Part shown: piece after piece, positions 7,577-18,067 of the stretch
Layout of the letters: each line of letters opens with the position of its first letter
How positions within the stretch are numbered: position 1 is the stretch's first letter
Assembly: GCA_964630775.1 (NCBI GenBank)
Contig: CAZVYY010000023.1
Span: 1-64,000, forward strand
DNA: 64,000 bases
Direction of reading: 5' to 3'
Origin: Anaeroglomus sp964630775
GTDB lineage: Bacteria; Planctomycetota; Phycisphaerae; Sedimentisphaerales; Anaerohalosphaeraceae
The notes under the pieces: generated by a model
Told to the model about the DNA's origin: nothing
The model's database searches: none
Seen by the model: only the letters and a program-made list of their open reading frames with translations
Translations under genes and position numbers: made by a program

Positions 7577-9186
7577 TGGTAAAAGTGCCGCACACCGGTA
7601 AAGACCATCGCAATACCGTGTTTGTCGGCACAGGCGATGACCTCATCGTCTTTCTTTGAGCCGCCGGGCTGAATCACGCAGGCAATTCCCGCCCTGGCCG
7701 CATTTTCGACATTATCCGGGAATGGGAAAAAGGCATCCGATCCCATCGCGGCGCCCTTGGCCATCTGGCCTGCCTGCTTGACCGCCAGCATGCCCGACTC
7801 CACGCGATTCATCTGACCGGCACCGACGCCGACAAGGCATTTGTTTTTGACTAAGGTGATCGTATTGCTCTTGACGTGTTTGGCAACCAGCCAGGCAATA
7901 CGCAGATCTTCCAGTTGTTCAGGGGTGGGCTTGACTTTGGTGGGGAATGTCAGTTTCTCCGCCTGCCAGCCGACCAGGTCACGTTCCTGCACCAGCAGAC
8001 CGCCCACAATGCAGCGGACATCATACTGGCGGGCATCCACCACCTTGCGGTCAATCGGGCCGGTTTCCAGCAATCGAACCCGCTGGCCCCATTCCTTGAG
8101 CGTGCGAATGGTTTGAATCGCATCGGCATCATAAGACGGCGCCACAATGACTTCGGCGAAGAAACCCGCCGCGCCTTTGGCTTTGCCAAAGCGGGCATAG
8201 GATTCCATAATCACCGTCGCGATGTTCTTATCCACATTTCGATTCAGGGCAATAATCCCGCCGAAAGCACTGACCACATCCCCAAGATAAGCCCGCTCGT
8301 AGGCCCTGGTCATATCGGCATCCACCGAACATCCGCAGGGATTCATGTGCTTGACCACCACAGCGGCCGGTTCGTCAAATTCCTTGACCAGTTCAAACGC
8401 GGCGTTGGCATCCATCAGGTTGTTGAAGCTGATGGGGGTCGTCGCTCCATCGATCAGCCGGGCGGTGCCCACGCTGACTTCTTTGGCATCGGACAGCCGG
8501 TAGAAAGCCCCCTTCTGGTGCGGATTTTCGCCGTAGCGAAGCTCCTGATCTTTTCGCAGCGAGATGCTGAGCCTGTCGGGGAATACCTCGCCGGCCTGTT
8601 CATTGAGATATTTGGATATCGCCGCATCATACGAGGCCGTGAGGGCAAACGCCTTGCGGGCACACTGCTTGCGCAACGCAAGGCTGGTGCAGCCGTTTTT
8701 GGATTTCATCTCATCGAGCACCATCTGATACTGTGATGCGTGGGTGACAATCGTAACATACAGATGATTCTTGGCCGCAGAACGCACCATGCTCGGCCCG
8801 CCAATGTCGATATTCTCGATGGCATCTTCGAATGAACAATTCGCTTTGGCCACGGTCTGTTCAAAGGGATATAAATTGACACAGACCAGGTCGATCGGCT
8901 CAATCTGATGCTGTTTCATTGCGGCGGCATGGTCGGCCTTATCACGCAGGGCCAGAAGTCCGCCATGGATCTTGGGGTGCAGCGTCTTAACGCGACCGTC
9001 CATCATCTCCGGAAAACCGGTCACCGAATCCACGCTGACGACGGACAATCCCGCCTCAGACAAAGCTCTGGCCGTCCCGCCTGTGCTGATGAGAGTCACT
9101 CCCATCGCCGCCAGCTGCCGGGCAAAATCGACCACGCCGGTTTTATCGGAAACACTGATTAACGCTCGCTTGATTTGTACATCCAT
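7573..9186 (-). CDS. purH: bifunctional AICAR formyltransferase / IMP cyclohydrolase
   Basis: 537 residues, slightly longer than the usual ~520-530. It catalyses the last two steps of purine biosynthesis. The N-terminal IMP cyclohydrolase (MGS-fold) shows ALISVSDKTGVVDFARQL, LISTGGTARAL and VKTLHPKIHGGLL. The C-terminal transformylase shows ELRYGENPHQKGAFYR, NNLMDANAAFELVKEF, VVKHMNPCG and a C-terminal end near VMVFTGVRHFYH. It is the last gene of a minus-strand run with the PQQ-propeller gene 40 bases upstream. It overlaps the convergent Rid-like gene by four bases. Confidence 0.97.
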   Translation of the reverse strand: MDVQIKRALISVSDKTGVVDFARQLAAMGVTLISTGGTARALSEAGLSVVSVDSVTGFPEMMDGRVKTLHPKIHGGLLALRDKADHAAAMKQHQIEPIDLVCVNLYPFEQTVAKANCSFEDAIENIDIGGPSMVRSAAKNHLYVTIVTHASQYQMVLDEMKSKNGCTSLALRKQCARKAFALTASYDAAISKYLNEQAGEVFPDRLSISLRKDQELRYGENPHQKGAFYRLSDAKEVSVGTARLIDGATTPISFNNLMDANAAFELVKEFDEPAAVVVKHMNPCGCSVDADMTRAYERAYLGDVVSAFGGIIALNRNVDKNIATVIMESYARFGKAKGAAGFFAEVIVAPSYDADAIQTIRTLKEWGQRVRLLETGPIDRKVVDARQYDVRCIVGGLLVQERDLVGWQAEKLTFPTKVKPTPEQLEDLRIAWLVAKHVKSNTITLVKNKCLVGVGAGQMNRVESGMLAVKQAGQMAKGAAMGSDAFFPFPDNVENAARAGIACVIQPGGSKKDDEVIACADKHGIAMVFTGVRHFYH

Positions 9187-9226
9187 GATTTATGACTTTC
9201 GTTTCAAATGCGGACAAGACTTTGAT

Positions 9227-10357
9227 TTACTTCGATTGGGCCGACTGCGGCTTTGGTTCAATCGGCCTGGCAGCCTGAACATGCCCCTTGTCGCTGCCCA
9301 GATAGACCCACGAGTCCACCATATTGACCGCGACACGATTGACCCTGGCGGCATTGATGGAAAGCTGTTCCTTGCGCTCCGTATTATCCATCACCGACAA
9401 AATACCCGGCTTGACATACACATAAACCCGCGAGCCGTGTTCGGCAAGCACTGCATATCCCTGCGGCAGATTCCAGACGGCTTTGCCCGTCTCTTTATCC
9501 ACTGCATAGATACCGGTGTTGACGGTGTACAGGTACACACACATCTTGCCCATCGTCAGCGGCATTTCCACTTTATCCCCGGCAAAAAAAGGCTTTTCCC
9601 AGACCTGAGTCCCTATCATGGAATTCAATTTATACAGCTTGGTATCCAATCCTGCCGCATAAATATAGCCCTGATCCATCAACAGCGGTGCTTTCATCGG
9701 GCCGGACAGATTAAACTGCCAGGCCTTGCGTCCGGTATCTGAATCCATGGCAATCACATTGCCGGCCAGCGTACTGAACCAGACCTGCATCTCCGAGGCG
9801 ATAACCGAGTAGATTGGCGAGTCGTTATCCGCCGACACCATAAACACACGAATACCTTCATCCGCTGTATAGGCATACAACCGGTTATCCGAACCGCATA
9901 CGTAGGCATATTTCTGATTTCGGGCGATCCCGCCGTAGTTGCCGCCCAGATTTTTCAGAGTGATCGTCTCGGTAACCTGGCCGAACGCCGGATCAAAGAC
10001 TTTCATCTCCTGACCGACCAGAAAAACGCTCTTGTTGTCAAAATGCATCGGCGGCAGAACCGGCAGTCCGGGAACAGCCAACTGCAGCAGAGAGCGGACC
10101 TGACCGGTGGCGCGATCAATGGAAAACAAAAAGTTCTGCGTCGTCAAAACATACAAATAATTATCATAGACATACAGATTGTCTATCTTTTCATTTGGTT
10201 TCATGGGCAGATTGACCTGCCATCCGGACTCCAGACCTGCTTTGCCCAGGAGTTCCGATGCTATCAGATAATCCCCCGGGGACGCGGACAATCCTGCCGC
10301 CAATGCACCTGCCCCGCACAATAGACCAATTACAATACCCATTTTCATAAGATTCAT
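9227..10357 (-). CDS. secreted PQQ-like beta-propeller protein (BamB-like fold)
   Basis: 376 residues with an N-terminal signal peptide (GIVIGLLCGAGALAAGLSAS). The rest consists of repeated beta-propeller blades with PQQ-repeat hallmarks (LYVLTTQNFLFSIDRATGQV, VIAMDSDTGRKAWQFNLSG, IYAVDKETGKAVWNLPQG). The fold is shared by BamB and quinoprotein dehydrogenases, but no quinone-ligand residues or dehydrogenase partners can be recognised, so a scaffold role in the periplasm is likelier. It is 13 bases after the small unknown gene and 40 bases before purH. Exact function is unknown. Confidence 0.8.
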   Translation of the reverse strand: MNLMKMGIVIGLLCGAGALAAGLSASPGDYLIASELLGKAGLESGWQVNLPMKPNEKIDNLYVYDNYLYVLTTQNFLFSIDRATGQVRSLLQLAVPGLPVLPPMHFDNKSVFLVGQEMKVFDPAFGQVTETITLKNLGGNYGGIARNQKYAYVCGSDNRLYAYTADEGIRVFMVSADNDSPIYSVIASEMQVWFSTLAGNVIAMDSDTGRKAWQFNLSGPMKAPLLMDQGYIYAAGLDTKLYKLNSMIGTQVWEKPFFAGDKVEMPLTMGKMCVYLYTVNTGIYAVDKETGKAVWNLPQGYAVLAEHGSRVYVYVKPGILSVMDNTERKEQLSINAARVNRVAVNMVDSWVYLGSDKGHVQAARPIEPKPQSAQSK

Positions 10358-10370
10358 CCGATTTCTCCGG

Positions 10371-10667
10371 TCAGGTTATATCTATATATTCCGTTAAATC
10401 GACTTTATAATCAGCTTCAAAGGATTTCATTCGCTCAATTCGGTCAATATCATCTTTAATCCGATTGACCAGCTTGAAAATATACGGCTTGCCTTCAAGA
10501 CGATTTCGAAGATCCTCCAGCATTGGCTCCCAGCGGTTCCCATAAAGCTGCGACTTCAAAACAACCAGCATCCGATGCTTATCGTCAAGAGTGTCGATAA
10601 ACCGCCGAACCTCAGCATTCGCATCAGTACCGTCAGCAACCAGGTTTTTTTCAGGAGTTTTGGCCAT
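10371..10667 (-). CDS. small hypothetical protein
   Basis: 98 residues, highly charged, mostly alpha-helical in appearance, with no signal peptide, membrane segment or Cys motif. I do not recognise the family. It is the first gene of a probable three-gene minus-strand unit with the propeller protein and purH. Its position 13 bases before a secreted-protein gene supports it being real, though nothing points to a function. Confidence 0.6.
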   Translation of the reverse strand: MAKTPEKNLVADGTDANAEVRRFIDTLDDKHRMLVVLKSQLYGNRWEPMLEDLRNRLEGKPYIFKLVNRIKDDIDRIERMKSFEADYKVDLTEYIDIT

Positions 10668-10775
10668 AAGACAAACTCAATACGGGCCAAATCGTACATT
10701 CAAACAAGAAAAAAAGCAACTTTTTTCAGCAAAAGCAGGCAAAGTTTTTTTTGTAAGTCCCCGGTTATGCAAGGG

Positions 10776-11219
10776 TTACTTTACCGGCTCCAGTTTGCCG
10801 GCCAACTGCGCCATACGGAGTATCAGGCGGCTGCGGGCCATATTGACTTTCTGAAGCTGGGTTTTGATATACTCCTGTCCGGCAACCACACCCTGGGCCT
10901 GCGAAATAATCTGTTTGATCTTATCGTCATCCAGATTCTCAAAGGTCACAGCATCGTAAGCCAGCACCGTCAGATTGTTTTCACTGAACCGGGCAAAGCC
11001 CCCCTCAACCACAAAATAGGCACTTTGGCGGTCTGGAATACCCTGTACCTCCATAATCCCAAGCTCTAATCCTGTCAACAGGGGGCAATGATTTCGAAGA
11101 ATACCCCGCTGCCCATCCGAGCAGGGAATAATCACCGAGCCTGCCCTGCAATCCAGCAGTTTGGCTCTGGGGGTCAGAAGGACCACGCGAAATGTAGGTT
11201 TTGTCACCAATCCAACCAC
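10776..11219 (-). CDS. atpC: F1Fo ATP synthase epsilon subunit
   Basis: About 147 residues from the GTG at 11219. The N-terminal beta-sandwich (TFRVVLLTPRAKLLDC, GILRNHCPLLTGLELG, VVEGGFARFSENNLTVLA) and helical C-terminus are standard for epsilon. A longer frame reaching 11315 would run back inside atpD and has no family support. The sequence TAAGGA at the atpD stop gives a ribosome site 8 bases before the GTG at 11219; a second GTG at 11207 is the alternative. It is the last gene of the ATP synthase operon. Confidence 0.9.
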   Translation of the reverse strand: MVGLVTKPTFRVVLLTPRAKLLDCRAGSVIIPCSDGQRGILRNHCPLLTGLELGIMEVQGIPDRQSAYFVVEGGFARFSENNLTVLAYDAVTFENLDDDKIKQIISQAQGVVAGQEYIKTQLQKVNMARSRLILRMAQLAGKLEPVK

Positions 11220-11230
11220 GGATGATTTCC

Positions 11231-12658
<1,428 letters not shown>

Positions 12659-12695
12659 AGTATTGACTCTGCTTTTTTATAGTCTAAATCCACTT

Positions 12696-13592
12696 TTATT
12701 TTTTGGCAGCGCTGACACCGGTGATAATATCCAGCAATTCCACTGTAATCTGTCCCTGTCGTGCGCGGTTGTAGTCTTTGGTTAAATCCTGAATCATCTG
12801 GTCGGCGTTGTCACTGGCATTTCGCATCGAGACCACACGGGCCAGATATTCACTGGTCGAGGCTTCAAGAAAACACCCGGCCAAAGCCGAACGGATCAAC
12901 ATGGTTGCGAGTGTTTCAAACATGTCATAAGGATTGTCGCCCAGCAGAAAATCCTCAAACGCCAGTTCCCACGGCCAGATGACTGTAGCGCGCGTGGTCA
13001 AGTCATCAATCAGTTCTGTAACAGGCAAAATCGTCAGCGTCTGGACCTTTTGCGAAGTCTGGGAATGGAACCGATTGTAAATAACCCCAAGACGCCCGAT
13101 ATGCCCGGCCAAATACTGCTTGACAAAATGATCGGCAATCTGGTGGACCTGTTCGGCCGAAGGCACCTCGTCAAAATCAGAATAAACGCCATCCGGCACG
13201 ACTTTGCGGTGTTCGAGGTAGTTGACCACTTTGCGGCCCTTGGCGTAAATCTTCAGTTCCCGCTTAAACCGCTGGGCCATTTTGATATGGGTATCGATCT
13301 GGCGAAAGACCTCGGCATTATACCCGCCGCACAGGCCACGGTTGCTGCCGATGGCAATGACAGCGTTGGTTCTGCAGGAATTGGGCTTCATCAGGGGATG
13401 ATTGACGCCCTGTTCGGCAATCACCATCAGGTACGCCAATTGAGCCAGTGCATCAAAGTATTCAATACCCTGCGCCCACTGGTTGTAATACTGACGGTAG
13501 CGAACCGCGGCAATCGTCTCCATGGTGCCGGTGACCTTGCTGATGTTGGACGCCGCTTTGCGCCGCTGCAGAATTTGTCGTGTATTGGCCAT
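12696..13592 (-). CDS. atpG: F1Fo ATP synthase gamma subunit
   Basis: 298 residues. Rotor shaft subunit. The N-terminal coiled coil (NTRQILQRRKAASNISKVTG, then TMETIAAVRYRQY) and C-terminal helix (MRNASDNADQMIQDLTKDYN, then RARQGQITVELLDIITG) are the conserved ends of gamma, and GSNRGLCGGYN is the family signature. It follows atpA by 22 bases and precedes atpD by 37. Confidence 0.97.
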   Translation of the reverse strand: MANTRQILQRRKAASNISKVTGTMETIAAVRYRQYYNQWAQGIEYFDALAQLAYLMVIAEQGVNHPLMKPNSCRTNAVIAIGSNRGLCGGYNAEVFRQIDTHIKMAQRFKRELKIYAKGRKVVNYLEHRKVVPDGVYSDFDEVPSAEQVHQIADHFVKQYLAGHIGRLGVIYNRFHSQTSQKVQTLTILPVTELIDDLTTRATVIWPWELAFEDFLLGDNPYDMFETLATMLIRSALAGCFLEASTSEYLARVVSMRNASDNADQMIQDLTKDYNRARQGQITVELLDIITGVSAAKK

Positions 13593-13614
13593 TGCTTCTT
13601 ACAACCTTAACCCG

Positions 13615-15138
13615 CTATGCTCCAAAGCTGAATTTGAAAATGGTCTTGTAGGCGGCCACCGCATCGTTCAATGCGGATAACAATTCATCCGACAGCTTGC
13701 CTGTTTTGTTGATTTCATCCAAATACTCGCCGGCTTCAAGTTTCAGCCACTCAATCAATTCCTCAAGAAAATGACCGACATGAGCTGCATCCACATCATC
13801 CAGAACACCGCTGGAGCCGGCCAGAATACTGATGACTTCATCGGAGACGCTCATGGGCGAAAACTGCTTCTGCTTGAGCACCTCGACCATGCGATAGCCG
13901 CGGTCAAGCTGTTTTTGGGCCATTTCATCCAGGTCGGTACCCAGGCGGGCGAAATCCTGCAATTCGCGGAACGCCGCGAGGTCCAGACGCAGCTTGGGGG
14001 CAACTTTTTTCATCGCCTGCGGCTGAGCATCGCCGCCGACGCGGCTGACGCTGATACCCACGTCAATGGCAGGACGGACACCGGCCAGGAACAGGTCTCG
14101 CTGCAGATAAATCTGGCCGTCGGTGATGGAAATAATATTGGTCGGAATGTAGGCCGATACCTGCCCTTCGAGCGTCTCGACAATCGGAAGCGCCGTCATC
14201 GAACCGCCGCCCAGTGCATTGGACAGCTTGGCACTGCGTTCCAGAAGCCGGCTGTGCAGATAGAAAATATCGCCCGGGAAGGCCTCGCGTCCCGGGGGAC
14301 GACGCAGCAGAAGACTTAATTCACGATAGGCAATCGCGTGCTTGCTGAGGTCATCGTACACACACAGCGTATGACCCTGCTTTTCATACATGAAATATTC
14401 GGCAATGGCCGCGCCCGCATACGGGGCGATATACTGCATCGCCGCACTCTGGGCCGCCGTGGCCGAAACCACGACGGTATGGTCCATGGCTCCGTGCTTT
14501 TTCAGTGTTGATACCACTTCAGCGACGGTGGATTCCTTCTGGCCGATGGCGACATAAACACAAATCACCCCCTTGCCCTTCTGGTTGATGATGGTGTCCA
14601 GGGCAATAGCGGTCTTGCCGGTCTTGCGGTCACCGATAATCAGTTCGCGCTGCCCGCGTCCGATGGGAATCATCGAGTCCACGCTCTTCAGGCCTGTGGC
14701 CAGCGGCTCCTTAACCGGCTGTCTTTCAGCAATGCCGGGAGCGGCGAATTCGATAAAACGACGCGTTTCCGCCTTGAAAGGCCCCGCACCGTCAATCGGA
14801 TCGCACAGGGAATTGACCACCCTGCCCAGCAGTTCCGGGCCGACGGGAACCGACAGCAGCCTGCCGGTGGAGCGGACCGTACCGCCTTCACGAACCTTCT
14901 GGAAATCGCCATAGACAACCGCGCCGATTGAGTCTTCGTCAAGATTAAACACTTCGCCGACAATACCGCCCTCAAATTCCAGCATTTCGCCGACCATCGC
15001 ATTGTCAAGGCCGTAGATACGGGCAATGCCGTCGCCGACCTCCAGCACGGTGCCAACCTGCGAAACCTCAAGCTGGGTTTGATATCGCAGGACTTCCTGC
15101 TTGATCAGACTCGAAATTTCAGATACATCGAATTTCAT
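13615..15138 (-). CDS. atpA: F1Fo ATP synthase alpha subunit
   Basis: 507 residues, normal for alpha. It contains the P-loop GDRKTGKTA, the block VGRGQRELI, and LLLRRPPGREAFPGDIFYLH. The non-catalytic nucleotide-binding site is intact. The N-terminal beta-barrel includes VGTVLEVGDGIARIYGLDNA. It follows atpH by 51 bases. Confidence 0.98.
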   Translation of the reverse strand: MKFDVSEISSLIKQEVLRYQTQLEVSQVGTVLEVGDGIARIYGLDNAMVGEMLEFEGGIVGEVFNLDEDSIGAVVYGDFQKVREGGTVRSTGRLLSVPVGPELLGRVVNSLCDPIDGAGPFKAETRRFIEFAAPGIAERQPVKEPLATGLKSVDSMIPIGRGQRELIIGDRKTGKTAIALDTIINQKGKGVICVYVAIGQKESTVAEVVSTLKKHGAMDHTVVVSATAAQSAAMQYIAPYAGAAIAEYFMYEKQGHTLCVYDDLSKHAIAYRELSLLLRRPPGREAFPGDIFYLHSRLLERSAKLSNALGGGSMTALPIVETLEGQVSAYIPTNIISITDGQIYLQRDLFLAGVRPAIDVGISVSRVGGDAQPQAMKKVAPKLRLDLAAFRELQDFARLGTDLDEMAQKQLDRGYRMVEVLKQKQFSPMSVSDEVISILAGSSGVLDDVDAAHVGHFLEELIEWLKLEAGEYLDEINKTGKLSDELLSALNDAVAAYKTIFKFSFGA

Positions 15139-15189
15139 TAGTATTTACTCGTTTACAAATGTTTTTATCCGCTCGGCACCCGCGGGGTA

Positions 15190-15813
15190 TTATCCCTGTG
15201 CCGAATCAGAGCCATTCGGTGTCGTCTCACCTGGTTTATTTTTTTGTTTATAATAGGTTTCCCTGGAACGATCCACGATGCCGTCAACCGTTCGATTTAA
15301 AATCGTCCTGACGGAATTGTCAATCATCAGGTCGCCCTGCCGAATCACAATGCCGCCCAAAATGTCCGGATCGATCTGAACCTTCAGTTTCACCTCGGCC
15401 TTGATGGCATCCTTGATTTCCAGACGCAGCTTTTCAAGTTCGGCTTCGGGCAATTGCTTGGCCAGCACCACTTCCACCAGGCGGCAGTTTTTCAGGCTGT
15501 CCACCAGAACTTCATACCGATCGAAGATGCCGTTCAGTCCTCCAATTCGGTTTCTGCGGGCCAGCACGCATAGAAAATCCAGCGTCAGCGGATGGATGCG
15601 CCCGCTGAATACCCGCCGCAAGGCTGCGGTTTTTTCGTCCTCTTTCATCTTGGACGAGGTTATCAGCTTTAAAAAATCCGGCTCATCCCGCAGCAGCGTG
15701 CCTACCGCGGCCATATCTTCCAGGACCTGCTCCACCTGGCCGGATTCTTCGGCCAGTTGAAACAGAACATCGCTGTAAATCTCGTAAATGATATGTTTGG
15801 AAGATGCCGCCAT
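15190..15813 (-). CDS. atpH: F1Fo ATP synthase delta subunit
   Basis: 207 residues. Peripheral-stalk subunit of the OSCP/delta family: N-terminal helical domain (YSDVLFQLAEESGQVEQV), LDFLCVLARRNRI, and the conserved C-terminal VQIDPDILGGIVIRQGDLMI. The tail of ~25 residues (after RSRETYYKQK) is polar and longer than usual. Located between atpF and atpA as expected. Confidence 0.94.
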   Translation of the reverse strand: MAASSKHIIYEIYSDVLFQLAEESGQVEQVLEDMAAVGTLLRDEPDFLKLITSSKMKEDEKTAALRRVFSGRIHPLTLDFLCVLARRNRIGGLNGIFDRYEVLVDSLKNCRLVEVVLAKQLPEAELEKLRLEIKDAIKAEVKLKVQIDPDILGGIVIRQGDLMIDNSVRTILNRTVDGIVDRSRETYYKQKNKPGETTPNGSDSAQG

Positions 15814-15837
15814 AGTATTCGCCTGATTCAGACCTCG

Positions 15838-16464
15838 TTATTGCACGCCGGGATTCCGATGTGCCTGTTTGAGCCGTTCGATCGCCTGAGAAATCAATCG
15901 CCTGTTATCCTCATCGTTGAGTGCCTTGCCGAAAACCTCCTGGCCGATGGCTTGAATGATATCGCCGGCCTGCGTCCAGAGCTGTTCCTGGGCGTCGCTT
16001 TTTTCCCGCTCGATATCCGCCTCAAAGCGAATCTTCATCTGCTCAATCTGCTTTCGACTCTGAACCTCAACCTCTTTGGCTTCGGACTGAGCCTGCTTGA
16101 CCCGCTGATTGATGATTTCCCGACCCTGCCGCTCGGCATCGGCCAGCTTGCTGCGATAATCATCCAGCACCTGCTGAGCCTGTTTGCGGCTCTTTTCGGC
16201 ATCGTCGATTTCTTTCTGGATGTGGTTCTGACGGTCCGACAGGCTTTTGAGCAGCGGTTTCCATGCCAGCTTCCACAACACCAGCAGCAGCAATGCAAAC
16301 CACAAGAGTGTCCAGGCCGATTCGGCCCAGTCACCCGTGAAGACACTGGGGGCCTCTTCGTGGCCTTCTGCCTCGGCAGGTGCAACGGCTTCCGACGCCA
16401 GCGCCACCGCGGTCGCAGCATAGTACAGCCAAAATGCCGGTAATAACCTGAGCATTCGCATCAC
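15838..16464 (-). CDS. atpF: F1Fo ATP synthase b subunit
   Basis: 208 residues. It begins with a signal-like hydrophobic stretch (MLRLLPAFWLYYAATAVALA), then an acidic linker, a true membrane helix (AWTLLWFALLLLVLWKLAWK) and a long charged coiled coil (ILSDRQ-like SLSDRQNHIQKEIDDAEKSR). The extra N-terminal hydrophobic segment, about 25 residues before the b-type anchor, is probably a cleavable signal peptide, as in some other bacterial b subunits. It lies between atpE (24 bases upstream) and atpH. Confidence 0.94.
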   Translation of the reverse strand: MMRMLRLLPAFWLYYAATAVALASEAVAPAEAEGHEEAPSVFTGDWAESAWTLLWFALLLLVLWKLAWKPLLKSLSDRQNHIQKEIDDAEKSRKQAQQVLDDYRSKLADAERQGREIINQRVKQAQSEAKEVEVQSRKQIEQMKIRFEADIEREKSDAQEQLWTQAGDIIQAIGQEVFGKALNDEDNRRLISQAIERLKQAHRNPGVQ

Positions 16465-16488
16465 AGTTTCCTGGTAAAGTTTCGTTTC

Positions 16489-16761
16489 TTACAGCACAGC
16501 CAGCAGACAAATAATCATCGCAAACAGCGTCACGCCTTCGATGAGAGCCGCGGCGATAATCATTGTGGTGAAAATACGGTTGGCCGCTTCCGGCTGACGG
16601 GCAATGGCTTCCACCGCACTGCCGGCCAACTGGCCGATACCTTTGGCAGACCCCATCACAATCAGGCCGCAGCCCAGCACGCCGCCCAGCATACCCAAAC
16701 CTTTGTCGTCAATGTTCAGTTCCGCCAGCAGCATCGGAGCTAAAGTCATTAATTCAAACAT
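16489..16761 (-). CDS. atpE: F1Fo ATP synthase c subunit
   Basis: 90 residues forming a two-helix hairpin with loop ARQPEA. The ion-binding carboxylate is Glu75 in AALIEGVTLFAMI. The residue after Glu is Gly, not the Ser/Thr found in Na+-binding c rings (the EST pattern), so proton coupling is likelier; this is inference from the known Na+ signature. A terminator-like hairpin separates it from atpB upstream. Confidence 0.95.
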   Translation of the reverse strand: MFELMTLAPMLLAELNIDDKGLGMLGGVLGCGLIVMGSAKGIGQLAGSAVEAIARQPEAANRIFTTMIIAAALIEGVTLFAMIICLLAVL

Positions 16762-16815
16762 GTTACAGCATCTCCTGTACGTCAGTTACTACGTTTTCAG
16801 ATACTTCTATTTAGA

Positions 16816-16840
16816 CAAAAACCCGCCACAATGGCGGGTT
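16816..16840 (-). terminator. intra-operon terminator-like hairpin between atpB and atpE
   Basis: Perfect 8-base arms AACCCGCC (16820-16827) and GGCGGGTT (16833-16840) with loop of 5. On the coding minus strand the stem runs into TTTTTG. It lies 7 bases after the atpB stop. It could act as a partial terminator or as a 3' stabiliser created by processing. Confidence 0.65.
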
Positions 16841-16846
16841 ATACAA

Positions 16847-17644
16847 TCAATGTTCGTCGGCAATTGCAAATCCGATAAAGATGGTCGTCAGAAATACAAA
16901 TATGTACGCCTGTAGAAACGCAACAAAGACTTCTAAAAGGCTGAATAAAACCGTTGCGGTCAGCGAAGAGAAGGCGACCATATAATTTTTGAACATCATA
17001 ATAAAACCTAAAATAACCGCAAGCAAAATATGCCCGGCCAGAATATTTGCAAACAAACGAATCGCCAGCGAGAACAGCCGGACAAACGAGCTGACGACTT
17101 CGATAACAAACATAAACGGAAACATCGGCCAGGGGACTTTGGGGGTAAAGGTTTTGAGATAATGCCATACGCCTTTTTCACGAATCCCGGCAATATGAAA
17201 CAGCAGGAACGAAAACGTCGCCAAAGCCCCGGTGACCCAGACATTCGCTGTCGCGGCCCCGCCAATATGTTTTTGTTTGGTGATCAGAAACATCAATTGC
17301 GGAAGCGGCATCAACCCCAGCAGATTCATGGTCAAAATAAAGAAAAACAGGGTCCAGAGAATGCCGATATAACGATCGGTCTGATCCTTGAGAAACGGCC
17401 GGGCAACGTCTTCGCGTATGTATAAACAAATCGTTTCAATCAGATTGCCAAAGCCGCTGCGGACCAGCACAGGCTTTTTGAGCACCAGCGGAAGCACTAC
17501 CATCAGCGTCAGCGACGCCAGGGTAATCATCAGCATGTGATTGGTAAACGGGACCTCATAAGGCCCTATGGGAATAATCCACTTTTTGCTGACAATTTCT
17601 TCGAGTACGTTGGTACTCGCGAGCATCATTCCACACACATTCAT
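16847..17644 (-). CDS. atpB: F1Fo ATP synthase a subunit
   Basis: 265 residues with five to six membrane helices. The essential Arg is Arg196 in the block VRLFSLAIRLFANILAGH, followed by a C-terminal helix containing LEVFVAFLQAYIFVFLTTIF. The ATG at 17644 gives an 89-base overlap with the preceding atpI-like gene; other ATGs are at residues 6 and 7, so at least ~70 bases overlap whichever start is used. Sequence and position make the function certain; the start is less so. Confidence 0.95.
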   Translation of the reverse strand: MNVCGMMLASTNVLEEIVSKKWIIPIGPYEVPFTNHMLMITLASLTLMVVLPLVLKKPVLVRSGFGNLIETICLYIREDVARPFLKDQTDRYIGILWTLFFFILTMNLLGLMPLPQLMFLITKQKHIGGAATANVWVTGALATFSFLLFHIAGIREKGVWHYLKTFTPKVPWPMFPFMFVIEVVSSFVRLFSLAIRLFANILAGHILLAVILGFIMMFKNYMVAFSSLTATVLFSLLEVFVAFLQAYIFVFLTTIFIGFAIADEH

Positions 17645-18059
17645 ATTTCGAATCGTCCTTGTTCAGACCGTAATTATGCAACAACCGGATAATCAGCCAT
17701 GAATCCACCAGCAGGAACACGGTATAAAAAATGCCGTAGCATCCCAGGAACCATTTTCGGCTGATACCGGTAAAAAAGAAGATTATAACAACTCCGACAA
17801 AACCAATCAAGATGCGAATTGCTCCGCCCAAAAAAACGCTGACAACCATTTTTTCAGGCTCGCGTCGCCAGACTTTACTGAGAGGCCAGAAGGCGGATAG
17901 TCCGCCCAGAGTTGCAGTTATAATCGCTAAAATACAGGCCTTTTCGGCTTTAGGGCCGGCTAATTCACAATAACGATACGTCAAAAGGAAAATCACGCCC
18001 AGAAAAAGTCCTGTGGCAATAAACCAGCCAAAGACTTTTTTGACATTTTCCGTCCACAT
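17556..18059 (-). CDS. AtpI-like small membrane protein of the ATP synthase operon
   Basis: 167 residues with about four hydrophobic segments (FIATGLFLGVIFLLTYRYC, ACILAIITATLGGLSAFWPL, VSVFLGGAIRILIGFVGVVI, and one near LLVDSWLIIRLL). Its position between atpZ and atpB matches AtpI, which helps assemble the c ring or transports Mg2+ in other bacteria. Sequence similarity to AtpI is weak by eye, so the name rests on topology and context. The last ~30 residues overlap atpB in another frame and are low-complexity polar, suggesting the tail may be dispensable. Confidence 0.65.
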   Translation of the reverse strand: MWTENVKKVFGWFIATGLFLGVIFLLTYRYCELAGPKAEKACILAIITATLGGLSAFWPLSKVWRREPEKMVVSVFLGGAIRILIGFVGVVIIFFFTGISRKWFLGCYGIFYTVFLLVDSWLIIRLLHNYGLNKDDSKYECVWNDAREYQRTRRNCQQKVDYSHRAL

Positions 18060-18067
18060 CCAACCGT

